A stretch of DNA of 64,000 nt from Sphagnum magellanicum (GCA_021904315.1 CM038919.1:19881666-19945665); one strand, 5' to 3'. Counted from the stretch's first letter, positions 47,393 to 60,191 are shown. Notes: generated by a model not told the origin, from the letters alone. A program made the numbers and translations.

Positions 47393-48394
47393 CTAATTGG
47401 ATCACAGTGAAGGTTCCTGTTGTACCATATCTGGTATTTCACTTGTGATTTTGTCTTTGAATGGTGAGGTTGAATTTGTCACAATGAAGGCATGCACATC
47501 TGTGTTACCCATTATCTGAGTTTGTTGAAAAGAGTTTCTGTGATATAATATAGGTGTACTAGCAGAGTATATGCAGGATTACAGCAAAAGTCTTGCATAA
47601 TGGGACATGTGGCAACCTTCCTTCACCTGCTGTTCACATCTTCATGCCCATTTATTCCAACATGCAAATGCATTGCAGAATATATGTTTGTTCACATCAT
47701 GACTTAGAAATTTGTCACTAAGCCAAGTTCCATCTTCCTGAGTTCTTAACACAGTTGAATGAGTTCTAGTAAGAGCATAAGACAAGAAGTGCCTTGGCCA
47801 TTTCATGTGGAGAAAATTGGGATAGTATTATGTTGTCACTGCCTGTGGCTGGTCTCCCTCCCACCCAAACTCTCCTTTTCTCCCTTATGTAGCACACTCT
47901 AGTTAATGATCACACAAATTAATAATTAGCTGAAACAAACTGAAAATCCAAAAGTTGAAAGTTACAAAATATGGCTTCAGGTTGACTGTTGAGTTAATCG
48001 GGAATCAATCAAATCAACATTGTCAGATGTTCAAAAGAGGCTTATCATGGATTGTCCAAACACTCAACATTCATTAGACCTGTAGGAATTGAATTCAGGG
48101 TGCACAAATAGTGCTAAAGGTGACTCTGCAAGCACATGTGAAACTGGCTAAATTAAAGCGATAGTTTATTCTAGATGAACACTAAAGCTTAGTGATGTTT
48201 AGTGCCCTCCACAAGACTATAAGAAAGTAAAGCAATATCATATGTTCTGGACAATGAAAACTGGTACAATGGTGGTGATGTGTTGAATGATAACCTAAGT
48301 GACACTCAAAACTCCAAGACATGGATAATCTTTCATTATAACATGAAAATCACAGTCTCATGGAAAGTAGGTTACCAGATATCAGTGGTATACA

Positions 48395-48619
48395 TTAGTT
48401 GCTTGGTAGAGAGTGGCCTGGGTTGCACACAATCTGGCGCATAGCAACCATACACAGTCTGCCAAATGCAATGACAGATACAACAAGGGAGGTTCCATAG
48501 CTGACCAAGATTTCTCTCCACCATGGTGGAGAATACCTGCCGGACAGTTCCCACTCGAGGTAGTCAAAGTTAAAATTGATTCCATCGTTTTGTAGAAGAG
48601 TCAGGTCCCGGCTGAATCC
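48395..48619 (-). pseudogene. Three-segment membrane protein family, orphan exon 2 (U3b)
   Basis: After a CTTCTCAG acceptor a 74-codon frame runs to TAA without a break. It begins GFSRDLTLLQNDGINFNF, continues through WELSGRYSPPWWREILVSYG and ends with the conserved membrane segment SLVVSVIAFGRLCMVAM and NPGHSLPSN. There is no exon 1: the tandem duplication breakpoint at about 48,750 lies in the intron. The exon sequence itself is undamaged, so the loss is recent or the exon could be spliced to an upstream donor, the nearest plausible one being more than 4 kb away at 53,158. Confidence 0.8.
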
Positions 48620-48755
48620 CTGAGAAGGAACAGTGCAGTTTGAAAGTGAAGCTAGAAACTTCTAGTAAGGATGTTGCACACATATAAATAAATTTGTGTG
48701 CTTCACAACACAATTAAGTCAAGTTAGCGCAAGCACTTCAATTTCCACATAAATT

Positions 48756-51700
48756 CAACATAAATTTGGGATTCACATTACCAATGATGATGATTAAATT
48801 ATTTTGTGTGGACATAATAGTTTTGTTGTAATTAATTTTGTCTTTTCAAAAAATAAATTTTTGTAAATTTCATTAATGTCATTTTGTTCCATTAATATTT
48901 TTTACATTCTTGATTTTCTAGGAAAAATGTCAACACAAGTTTAATTCATTAGAGTAATTCACAATAAAACACAAACAAACAAAAGAGAAAAACATTGAAA
49001 GGGTGTAACACAAACAATAACATATATATAGACAAAAATATTGAAAGGGTGCAACATAAATAACAACTAAACAAAAGAAAAAAATGATTTTGAAATGAAA
49101 TTTAATTTGCAATGAATTATAATCCATAATGACTATGGAATTGTCATAGTGACAATCACCAAAATCCCCTCCTACATAAACCAGTTCCGATATGAAACAT
49201 CATCACTGGAATATATCATTTTTAGAAATGTTGAAAATTTGCAAATTTATCGACTAGATATGCCCAAATTTTCGAATAAAATAGACAAAAGAAAACTTGT
49301 GTGACAGTCCACTGTACCTGAAAATCCAAGAAAAGCCGAATTTAGTGTAGGGTAAAGCCCTAGGGTGCAGGCATTCACAAAATAAGGGGCCTAAGATGAG
49401 ATGATAGCCCAGTGTGGCCCCACATTTTGGGAATGTCCACCACCATGTGCTTTACCTTTCATAAAGCACAAGGCAAAATTTATCATGAACCAAACCTATG
49501 TAGATCAGGAGGCCAATGAATGGGAGGATTCTTATGCCTACTCACTAGTGGAAGGGTTCTTACACCTATCAGTAGGCATAATTTCCCTCACACACTTCAG
49601 GAGTAGGCATAATATCCCTCCCAATTTCTAGGACGGAAATTCATCAATATAAGGTGCCCTCCACATACGCTACAAATTTTCTCCAAGTACTTTAGGTGAT
49701 TCTGAATTTAGTAAAACCCAAAAGCCCAAGGTACCATACCTTGGGGTTTTGGACGATCCCTAAAATTTCAACCATGAAGTTCTCTTGGGAGCTGTGTTCA
49801 AGCACAAAGATGAAATTTCAATAGTTCTTTACGAGTTTGGGATTCTACTCTTCGGATTCCTAAACAGTTTTTTCTTGAGAGAGGTGGTGGAGAAAATGGC
49901 GCCAGAAGGTCCAGCCATCACGACCAAATTTCCATCTCCAACTTCTAAAAGCTGGTGTTGAATCTCAGTGCAATGCATTGGTGCTAATTCACCCAATCTC
50001 TCTTGAAAGCATCGTCATCATGCAAATCCTTGGATGCCCAGTTCTTGCTTCTGTTGTTGTTTTTCATACGACCCAAAGTTGGGGTTTTGCAAAACTAGAT
50101 GAAAAGGAGTGTTTGTCTGTGCTTTAGAGGTTTCCTTATGATTCAGCCTGAAATGTCCAGCATGAGGGTAAGGTCCTCACCATCTTATTACATTCTCTCC
50201 CACAAAGTTTGAGTGTTCTCAAGCTTTATGTCTCTCCCTGTGGCTCTTGATGTGATACAGTTCACAATCTCTCTCCTTGGAGCTCTTGATGCGATAGAGT
50301 TCACAGTCATTCTCCTGCTATTTGAGAGAATATTTCATATTGCTCATTTCCCTTTTGAATACTTTTTTGTATCTGTATTGATGGAGCTAGAGCTAATGGT
50401 TACGTTTTCCCTTCTCTTCCGGCTTCCTGGCTTACTGATGTCAGTCTTATAACAGGTCAGCTTGTGGAGTAGATCTGTTTTCCAGTGGGCAAAGTGGATA
50501 TACAACATCAGAGTAGTCACTAGTGGTTTGCTTCAAGGTTATGTTCATGTGCAGGAGGCTGCAACCTCTACCCTCTATGTAGGCCTGTCTTTGCCTTGGG
50601 CTTGCTTGTACAAGGGTGAACTAAAATGAAACGAAAGATTACCCTCACAAGCTTGTTGCAGCTTGAATAAGGTTACTTCTGACTTTTGTCATTACGTCTG
50701 TCTCTTTAGTGGTAGCCAACATCATGACTGAGTCTTCCCCATTGCTTCTGGAAATGCAATAGAAACTCAGTATACGATTTTTTTTTGTCTAATTGTTTTC
50801 CGCATGTTTAATGTGAGCAGACCATTGTATGTGGTTCTCTACACCAGGCAGCATGGGGAGCTGATGAATCAGTGGCCAACTAGTCACTGCGATTCAGGAT
50901 GAAGGTGATGGTTGATACCTCAGGAAGGACATCACAAATTCTTATCCTGTGTGCTCTGGCTTGCACAGAACTCACATAACAGTTTTGAACTGTGGAGTTT
51001 TCTAAGCTGTATCAGAGATAAGTCTTGAATGAGCTCCTGCGGATATTCCACTTAGTCTCTTTTTTCTCTCAGAGATTATGGAATTATTTGGTGGATTTTT
51101 TGAAGATATGACACAGGTCATACAAACAAGTAGTTCTGTATTTTTGTGACTTTTTCAGTGAGAAATGGACAGTACATAATTAGTGGCTCAGAGGATCAAT
51201 ATACATACTTGTGGGATCTACAATCTCAAATGCCAAACAGAAGCTGGAGGGTTACAGAGACACAGTGCTGTTTGTTTCCTGTCATCTTGTTGAGAACAAG
51301 ATTGCAGGGTCTTTATGGGTTCCAGAGTAGATGACTAATTGGATCACCATCAAGGCTCCTGTTGTACCATATCTGGTATTTCACCTGTGATTTTGTCTTT
51401 GAATAGTGAGGTTGAACTTGTCACAATGAAGGCATGCACATCTGTGTTACCCATTGTCTGAGTTTGTTGAAAAGAGTTTCTGTGATATAATATAGGTGTA
51501 CTAGCAGAGTATATTCAGGATTACAGCAAAAGTCTTGCATAATGGGACATGTGGCAACCTTCCTTCACCTGCCATTCACATCTTCATGCCCTTTTATTCC
51601 AACATGCAAATGCATTGCAGAATATATGTTTGGTCACATCATGACTTAGAAATTTGTCACTAAGCCAAGTTCCATCTTCCTGAGTTCTTAACACAGTTGA

Positions 51701-52690
51701 ATGAGTTCTAGTAAGAGCATAAGACAAGAAGTGCCTTGGCCATTTCATGTGGAGAAAATTGGGATAGTATTGTGTTGTCACTGCCTGTGGCTGGTCTCCC
51801 TCCCACCCAAACTCTACTTTCCTCCCTTATGTAGCACACTCTAGTTAATGATCACACAAATTAATAATTAGCCAAAACAAACTGAAAATCCAAAAGTTGA
51901 AAGTTACAAAATATGGCTTCAGGTTGACTCTTAAGTTAATCGGGAGTCAATCAAATCGACATAGTCAGATGTTCAAAAGAGACTTAACATGGGTTGTCAA
52001 AACACTCAACATTCACCATTAGACCTGTAGGAATTGAATTCAGGGTGCACAAATAGTGCTAAAGGTGACTTTGCAAGCACATGTGAAACTGGCTAAATTA
52101 AAGAGATAGTTTATTCTAGATGAACACTAAAGCTTAGTAATGTTTAGTGACCTCCACAAGACTATAAGAAAGTAAAGCAATATCATATGTTCTTGAAATG
52201 AAAACTGGTACAATGGTAGTGATGTGTTGAATGATAACCTAAGTGACACTCAAAACTCCAAGATATGGATAATCTTTCATTATAACATGAAAATCACAGT
52301 CTCATGGAAAGTATGTTACCAGATACCAGTGGTATACATTAGTTGCTTGGTAGAGAGTGGCTGGGGTTGCACACAATCTGGCGCATAGCAACGATACACA
52401 GTCCGCCAAATGCAAAGACAGAGACAACAAGCCAGATTTCTTTCCTTGCCGCAAATCCTGTGCGCGTTCTAGGAGCATCCCCGATGTGGATGTATGGGTC
52501 GAAGGCAATTTTGAATGCGAGAATTTTGAGTTTGTACAGGCTGTCGCGGACAACCTGCGATGGAACAGTGCAGTTTGAAAGTGAAGCTAGAAACTTCTAG
52601 TAAGGATGTTGCACACATAGAAATAAACTTGTGTGCTTCACAACACAAGTAAGTCAAGTTAGCTCAAGCACTTCAATTTCCACATTTATT
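48756..52690. repeat. Right copy of the tandem duplication (core unit U4)
   Basis: This repeats the order of 44,786-48,755 and then continues past the breakpoint into the rest of the membrane gene intron and exon 1. By eye, similarity to the left copy is very high except within the first part of exon 2. Confidence 0.88.
51073..51334 (+). pseudogene. WDR5-like C-terminal exon, copy U4 (decayed)
   Basis: Counterpart of 47,131 and 29,509, with the same acceptor and early frameshift and the readable block VRNGQYIISGSEDQYTYLWD. It has no intact full-length frame. Confidence 0.8.
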
Positions 52691-53725
52691 TTTTCCATTT
52701 TGTCTTGGGTCTTAAATCTTCAGATCTTAACTTTGACACAAATCCTTCTGAACCCCCCCTCCCCACAATGTCCACAATTTCATCATAATGCAGTACGAGG
52801 GCGTTCACCTATAAGAGGAACTAAAAAATTAATGTTAGTCTCATTTGGATCCTGCAAGAACTCAAATGATTTCCTAACCCTGTAATATAACCAGCTGTAG
52901 AGCTGACCATGTTTCATCGCCCTCTGGTGTCAGATTTCAAGAACCTAGGATCTGAGTAGAAGAAACAATGTTGCCATCATGTTCTTCTCTCTTCATTGTA
53001 GAACCGCGTCTTCGAATAAAGGCATCTATCTTTCAGGGAAATTTGGAATACAGGTGATTCAATTTCCTTGCACATTGCGATCACTCTTTCAAAAATGTAG
53101 CTCCTCAGTGTTGAATACTCGCTCCAACAACTAAGAAAAAAATATTGTAGGGAGATACCTTCTGACTATGGTCGTTACGGATGTTGTCAAACCGCAACTT
53201 TTCCATTGCCATGATCTTTTGCCAAATTCCAAATACAGCGAGAGCCGTGGCGAATGCAGAGAGAGCTAAAATGAATCCAACGTTATTGCAGCGCAATAGA
53301 TTCGATTGCGCCGCTGCCGTGATAAGCAAGCCCTGAAACGCACTGAAAAATCCTATCACTTGATAAATCTCGTTCTTGACGCTGCGTATTTCCTCCTCCG
53401 TTTTGTCGAATTGCTTTTGGAGCAACTTTTTTTGGTTGCTAATCTCTTCGAACGCTACCTTCCAAACATTGATTCTTGTTGGCATCAGCCCCTGTACCTG
53501 CGGCAAATAGTGAATACGGATTTCCTCAGGATTGATTGGCTCATCAGATAGGACTTCCTGTTCATCACTCTTGTAGTTTAGATTCTGAGGCTGGCTCCCA
53601 GAATCTGCTTCTTTGGATCCCTTATGACCGTTGAATGCCTCGTCGACTGCCGCTCCAGCTGGTTTTTCGATTGCTGCCGAGTTCCTATCGTTGACAGTTA
53701 TTATTTCAATCTGCTGTTGATCCAT
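52339..53725 (-). CDS. Three-segment membrane protein of unknown function, copy U4 (intact)
   Basis: Exon 1 (53,725-53,159, start MDQQQIEIIT, 189 codons) joins exon 2 (52,554-52,339) in phase 0 over a 604-bp intron (AAG/GTATCT donor, ATCGCAG acceptor), giving 260 residues. The N-terminal part is hydrophilic, with a charged stretch at about 93-118 (EEISNQKKLLQKQFDKTEEE). Membrane segments are predicted at about 121-139, 149-168 and 230-250 (WLVVSVFAFGGLCIVAM). The end is NPSHSLPSN. Compared with U2, the membrane segments are almost identical, but residues 51-75, 93-113, 174-189 and the first 40 of exon 2 (for example KIAFDPYIHIGDAPRTRTGF) are very different. With an even number of segments before it, the loop between the second and third lies on the same side as the N-terminus. 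Function is unknown. Confidence 0.82.
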
Positions 53726-55190
53726 TGAATGCGGGAATCAAATGTGCACAAATACAGCAGCCTTATGCATACACTAGAGACGGAAACCGAAACCCAAATG
53801 GGTGGCTGTAGTAAAGCAAGCTATTACAGAATCCCCGTCCCTCCCGCTGCTGCTCAAGGTCGACAAAACCTTCCGCCTTCTCTCTTGTTCCACTAACTTC
53901 CCCACTCTCGGTGCCGACGAAAGTTTCTGCAAATGGGCCCAAGGTCCGATCGCAGCTGCTACTCTGCAACCAGTAATTGAACGCTTACCGACGATAATAC
54001 CGCATTTATGGCGGCCCAAACACATTACAGTCCAAGTGCAGATTATGGTACGGGTTTCACAGCGTCCAGGCAAATGATTTACGCCGTTTTTCCACCACGA
54101 ACCCAGCAGCAGATAATCGGTAGGGTACGTGGGTGACTCCCGTCCAGAAAAATATTAAACAGTCCAAAGGAAATGAATGCAGTGAGTACAAAAGTAGTGC
54201 TGCTATTTTTTCCTCCAGTCTGCCCATTTGCCCCATCGATATTTTCTCAAGTGACACCCAGGCATGTTTTGCAGGCACAACCTCATATAATATGCCATGT
54301 TTTGGCACTTGTAACTTCACATAACATGCCAAGTAATAGGTTATATACCCCATTTGTACCCCTAATGTGTTCATAACGTGCATAACACGGACTCAAAACA
54401 TGCCTAGGAATGACAAGGTGAAAATAAACGGGGGAAATAAAAGGGCACACTGGACGGAAAAATCGCATCAGTACTTTTGTACTGTCTGCATTCAGTTCCT
54501 TTGCATTCATTTCCTGTAGCCTGTTTTATATTTTCCCGCACCTCACGCCCAGTTCTTGTGCTTGGGGTGTTTAATTATAGCACCTACAGGTACCATGGTA
54601 GAAAGTAAAAAGCAAAAAAGCCAGAACATTTCTGTGTTATTTTCTAAAAACATTAGAAATATTCCCATCCATAAACTAAATCAGGGTCTGAACTCCAAGT
54701 GTAACATTTCATCCATTCATTATTAGTTATAAGAGGCCTTAACCTCTAAGTGACCATATTATTATGCCCAAAAACTTGTTACATCCGGACTCTCAGAGAC
54801 CCTGATTTTGTCTTAGTATGGGATACATATAATGTTTAAGTAGATTTTGGTGTTTTTATTAATGCCTTACTTTCAAAACTGAAGGTAAGGTACCAGTGTA
54901 GATGCAGGTTCATGTTATGTATGTTTTGAACACGCTAGGCTTAGGGAGGGGTATGTAACGTATTTTTACTTGACATGTTATGTGAGGTTATGAGCAGTGT
55001 TGGGCCGGTATTAGAATTTCCTCATACTTTTCAGATTCGGTTTTCACAAAATAACTTACAAAAGGGTTTGGTTTTCATTTTTAATTTTTTTTTAAAACAA
55101 TTTATACACTGGGGCAGGCAGGGTATCATTTTTTGAACCGATTCTGACAATGCCAGTTCTCATAAATTTGAGAATCCTTTGGTGGTTTCA
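53726..55190. promoter_or_regulatory. Upstream region C of the U4 membrane protein gene
   Basis: Counterpart of 32,406-33,640. It starts with a relatively GC-rich stretch and then the long hairpin. Similarity to the U2 version ends near 55,190, so this marks the right edge of the array. Confidence 0.6.
54144..54537. repeat. Long inverted repeat (hairpin) upstream of U4
   Basis: Arms at 54,144-54,270 and 54,394-54,537 pair as in the U2 hairpin. The right arm contains an extra internal duplication of a GCATTCATTTCCT-like stretch that lengthens it by about 18 bases. Confidence 0.82.
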
Positions 55191-56309
55191 CAAACTGATT
55201 ATTACTTTTGTTCAAATTAAAATATATAATCAAGATTTTTAAAAAAAGATTATGGATTTTTTTCATTTTCTTTAAATTAATCATGTTTAATTTACAAGAA
55301 ATAGAATAAAATAACCAATAATCTATTTATTAAAATTTCATACATCAACAATTTTATCCTAGTAGGCTAGCAGAAACATCAAAGAGAAGAAACAAGGGGG
55401 AAAGAGAAAGAAAAAAAAAGGAGGAAAGGAAGAGAAAAATATTTGAGAAAAAATAAAAAGAAAGAAGGAGAGAGAAGAAGATACTAGTACATTTTGTTCT
55501 TGATCTGGTTCTCACCATTTTTGAGTGAGACATCTTAGTAGCCATATTAAGCCCAAACAATGTTAGATTTTAGTCTAAGTATAGCATATTATTTCTAATA
55601 TTTAGAAATAATTTTAATGAATTTTGAGATTTTTATTATGGTATCAACATGGATGTTAGTTCAACTCAAGGCCTAGTTGGGAATCTACTTGTGTTTATCA
55701 CATTCATGATTGAGGGTTAATTGTTTCCTCACCCCCACCCATAAACCTTAGAAATTGAAGAGTATATATAAATACCACCATTTAGACCAATCACTATAGA
55801 CTAGGCAACCAGCGAGACTACACTGGTTTCCAGAAATAATGAAGGCCTGGTAAGGTGGAAGTTATTTTTGGTAATCAGTGTTCTCAAGCTGGTCCTTTAC
55901 AATTTTACATTGAGTTAGGGTAAATTGATATCAAATGCCAAGTCTCTACACTCATGTATCTAATTTTTTGGATGTTTACAAGGTTATGTAATTAATTAGT
56001 CTACATTGATTTAACCCAATATGCACATTAGTGAGTGTCACAATTCAAATTTTGAAAAGATAATTGAACTTTTCAAATAATCAATCAAAATAATTTACCA
56101 TTGCAACGTGCGTTGTGACATTTTATTTTATTTTATTTTGGTGTCACGCGGGAATAAGTGGCTAGGCATTTCATGGGTCTTCTCAACTTTGAATTGAGTA
56201 AAATTTGAATTTTGGAGCACATAAAAAAAAAAACTTCAAAATGTGAAAGCTCACATGACAAACATGCCCCTATTGAAGATTCTAAAAATATTTCCAAAAA
56301 CTTGCTCAC

Positions 56310-56407
56310 CTTGCAAGAAATGAAAATCACTAATGTTTAGCGACACGATTATTTGATCCTTGCAAGAAATGAAAATCACTAATGTTTAGCGACACGATTA
56401 TTTGATC
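56310..56407. repeat. 49-bp perfect tandem duplication
   Basis: The unit starting CTTGCAAGAAATG and ending TTATTTGATC occurs at 56,310-56,358 and 56,359-56,407, followed by a partial third copy (CTTGCAAGA). It contains GTTTAGCGACACGATTA. No coding context. Confidence 0.92.
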
Positions 56408-59400
56408 CTTGCAAGACATAAGACTTGGTGAGGCATGGAGTGTGGCCTTTTTTTTACCGTCAAGACAAGTTGGTGTTTATAATATTTGAGTCAACTAGTG
56501 AGAGTTTGATAACAGTTTCCATGCATTCCTTTTCCAAAAGTGAATTGGCCTCGTTGGCTTACTATATTTGCTAGCTTGGGACCTTCTGATTTCTAACTAC
56601 AGGAGCCAAATTTTCTTCTTGACCATACTTCAAAAAGAATCCATCGTTTGCTGGATAACATCATAAGCCAGGGGGAATCATCATCTTTACACCTTTAACA
56701 TAGACTTCCACATCCCCTATACCCTTCCACCACCCCTATAGGAGGGTAATTGCCAATGTAGTTTCCTCTACCCAACTTTGTTCGAAAAGGTTTGTCCTTA
56801 GTTTGTGGTCTGGAGTGGAAATGAAATGTCACGACCTTGGCTGAAAATTGAACTTGAATATGGAGGCCGTTCCCAAGCATAATTTCCCGCTCCAGACTTG
56901 AAATGATTTTGAATATTTTCAGTGTTGACACTGTTTCCCAATTTGCAATGTTACACCTAGGGTTCAAATTCGTGTGGCCAACACCCGAACTACCATCTTT
57001 TTGGTGAAATCGCATAAGAATTGAACAATAGAACTAGCCTTTTGTTGGCTTTGTCCTACATGTCTTATAGAGGCATCATCAAGGGAACTTAGTTTGAGGG
57101 GGTATAAAGGGTACAGAATCAAAAGTTGACTTAATGAATAAGGCTATAAGTTTAGGTGCAGGTTTGAAGGAAAAAAAGTTGAGTGAGGTGAGATCAGGTT
57201 ATAGGTGAAAATTTAAAAAGAAATGAGGGAAGAATGGGGTTGAGACTTTTTTTCCCTTTTTTTTAAAAGAGTTGTTTCATGGGTGGGGTGGACTTGAGGT
57301 GATTTTTTTCCCCTTTTTTCTCCCTCTTTCCAAAGGGGGTTGGGAGGTATGTTTTAGGTAGAGTTGAAGATTTTTTTCCCCTTTCCAAAAGGGTTTTTTC
57401 TTAGGTGGCATGGTGAAGAGGGAGGTTTGGTTGTTTCTAATGAGGAGATGGACCAAGGCCTTTTTAAATATGATAAATTAATAAGGGAAATAAGCTTAGT
57501 GTTTTTGAAAGGCAAAAAAAAGTCTTTAAATTGGATGCAATTCGTGTTTAAGGTCAATTTGGTGCAATTTTGTAACAAATGTTTTTTTTAAAAATTTGGT
57601 CTCTCCTTGGAAAGCTAACGATCTCTAAACCCATAAACTTGATTTAATGGAAAATATTATTTCAAGCTGGAGCCTTTTGTGGCAAAGCTATTTGTTCGAA
57701 TCAAAATTGTGAAAAACAGATGTTGGACCTAATTTCAGTTTCTTAAAGTAAACAAGTTGAACTTCTTTTCAAAAGTTGACAATTTTACTAAACTTTATGG
57801 TCAAACATGATTAGTTTTAATTCAATGTAAGACTCATTACATGTACAATGCTGAAGTTTTGTTAATTTTTTAGGTTAGACTTCATACTTACACAATCTCC
57901 AACATTGGGGGTTGTGTAGTGTATGCATGAAACTAAACTTTGGTTTTCAAAATGGGCTCTAAATTTTATCAATTTGAAAAAATGTGTCAAGATCAAAAGC
58001 ACATGATTCACAAATTTGAAAATTTTAATTCCAATCTACACTTGGAGAACTTACCAAACATATCTAGCTGTTGAAACCTAGACCAAAGATTTTCTTAAAA
58101 AGAAAAACTAACAAATAATGGTAATTTTCTTTAGAGTGGAGGTGTTTTTTTTTCTAGGACGAACATTTGATTGTTCATTTTAGTGCACTCACCTGCAAAG
58201 CTAAAAAGGTTCTAGGTTGTTATGTTAAGGAACGCCTTAATATCGAAGCATTAACCATACTTTAGGATGCATGCTCGATTCCCAAGACATATTGCTCTAT
58301 AAAAAAAAACCTTCCTTAATATATAACACATAAAAGCATGCCCTTATAGTTAAATGTGAAAGCCAACTCATGGATATATGTAATTGTCGAGTTTCCATCT
58401 TGGTTAATTTAAATTTAAAACATTCAAGCACTGTGCTAAAATTGCAAGCACAACGGACAACACCCAAAAAAAACAAAAAACTTTTTATGAACAAAATTAA
58501 CCAAACATAAATGGGTTTGCACGCGCAAGTTCAAAATCCAAAGATGAAATCATTCAACTTAAAACTTTTTTGACTTAACATAAATGATGATTAACAATTT
58601 ATTGAATAACATTAGAATTATTATTTTTGGTTGCAACCAATCAATTTGTGATTACATGCAAGTAGTTGTGATTTTGTAAATATATTGGATCATTTTACAA
58701 TTACAAATTTTGTCACATCAACCCTTTCACCCTTACACAATCATGTATGCAACTAATGACGTATGTTGCCTACCACCTGAATCATTCTGTGCTTTCTTTG
58801 AAATCCAAGTGAACCCCATGAAACTCCCTTTTACTCACATGTTTGGCACCTCATGGTGACCAATGTGATATGAACCTATTACACCCATCTACCCTACCCA
58901 ATTAGGTTGTAGATCCTCCTAAACAAGATAGGTAATGTGCAGTGTTCAATATCTGTTTGTAGGTGCAAATTGTTGGCTCAAAGGTCACAAAGTGTATGGT
59001 TTGTTCTTTTTCCAATACATTGACCCCCTCACTTCTAAATGGCATGTCTTCTTATTCCTTGACTAATTCACACAATTTTGGCAACATTAGAAATGCTAGG
59101 TGAAGGGTTACAAACGTGCTTTAAGTTACAGAAGCAAAGCAGGTGTGTATGGGATTTGACCTCCTCAGGGCCACTAAGTGTTCAGTCATGGACATACTTA
59201 CCTTAAGCTTTTGAAATTTGACCTTGTGGATTGCTGCATGCATACTGGACGGTGGAAATGTGTTTTGTAACATCTAGGATATTAAGCAATTTCAAACACA
59301 TTTTCCAAATGCCTAAACTAATGTGGCCTACATGGACTTAAATAATCTGTTTCTTGTCCACGGGTGCAGAACATGTTTGTTTTCTTTCTCTTATAGGGGT

Positions 59401-60191
59401 GGTGTTATCCAGGGAAATATGTGAAATTGATGGTTTTCAATGGACTGACAGTCCTTACTTCTTTCAGGTAGGTCCTCTGCCTGGGCATCGACACTAAACT
59501 GTGCGCACCAACGCTTTTGCACTATTCTTAATGCCCACAGAACTGGCAGTCGCTTAAGGAAGAAAAGTGATAAAGTGGAGGGTTCACATTGAAAGAAGTA
59601 TTATCAACATCAAATAAGAGATTTTTTAGAATGTTTCATCACCAAGCCTCATAGAGCCAGCCCATACTTACTATGGAAGCTTCATAGGGCTGACCGTTTG
59701 ATACTACGGAATGGGCCCAGTAGAGCTAATTTTTATTTGATTTTTCGATTCACATGGTACAAGAGTTGCTTTGACTAGCAATATATTGCAGTAATGTGTA
59801 GGGGTGGCTATTTTTTTAGCAAAATTACACCTAATGGGGAATCTCAATGTTTTTTTTTCAATTTTGTGATGTAGCCACACTGGCAACCATCCATAGGAGG
59901 ATGTAACCAAGTTTGGCTACAGGACAGACAGGAAGGTTTAGGGTTTTTTTATTTTTGAGCAAATCTTCATCAATTTTCTACAGTGTGGATAGATTTCTAC
60001 ACACTTCATGTCTCCAATAAATGTGAAATCTTTTTTGGGATGATCATTAATTTGATGCTACATTAGAAATTTTTAAAAATAATTATGATAGAATATGTCG
60101 TCTAGAGAAACTGTGTACGGTCCGATACTATTTTTTGGAGTGAAATGGCACATTCTGGACATTTCTAGAATGGTATTTTTTTTGTTGCGTA

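Larger units (their letters stand above)
44786..48755. repeat. Left copy of the 3.95-3.99 kb tandem duplication (core unit U3b)
   Basis: This segment and the next (48,756 to about 52,690) are two tandem copies, offset by 3,944 to 3,987 bases depending on small indels. It begins at CAACACAAATTTGGG, contains the shared spacer end, the conserved core segment, the WDR5-like tail and exon 2 of the membrane gene, and ends abruptly in the intron at CAATTTCCACAT. Confidence 0.88.

Noticed and set aside
57354..57591. Overlapping 74-75 codon frames on both strands
   Set aside because: They arise from poly-T and CCTTTT-type low-complexity sequence and match no family.
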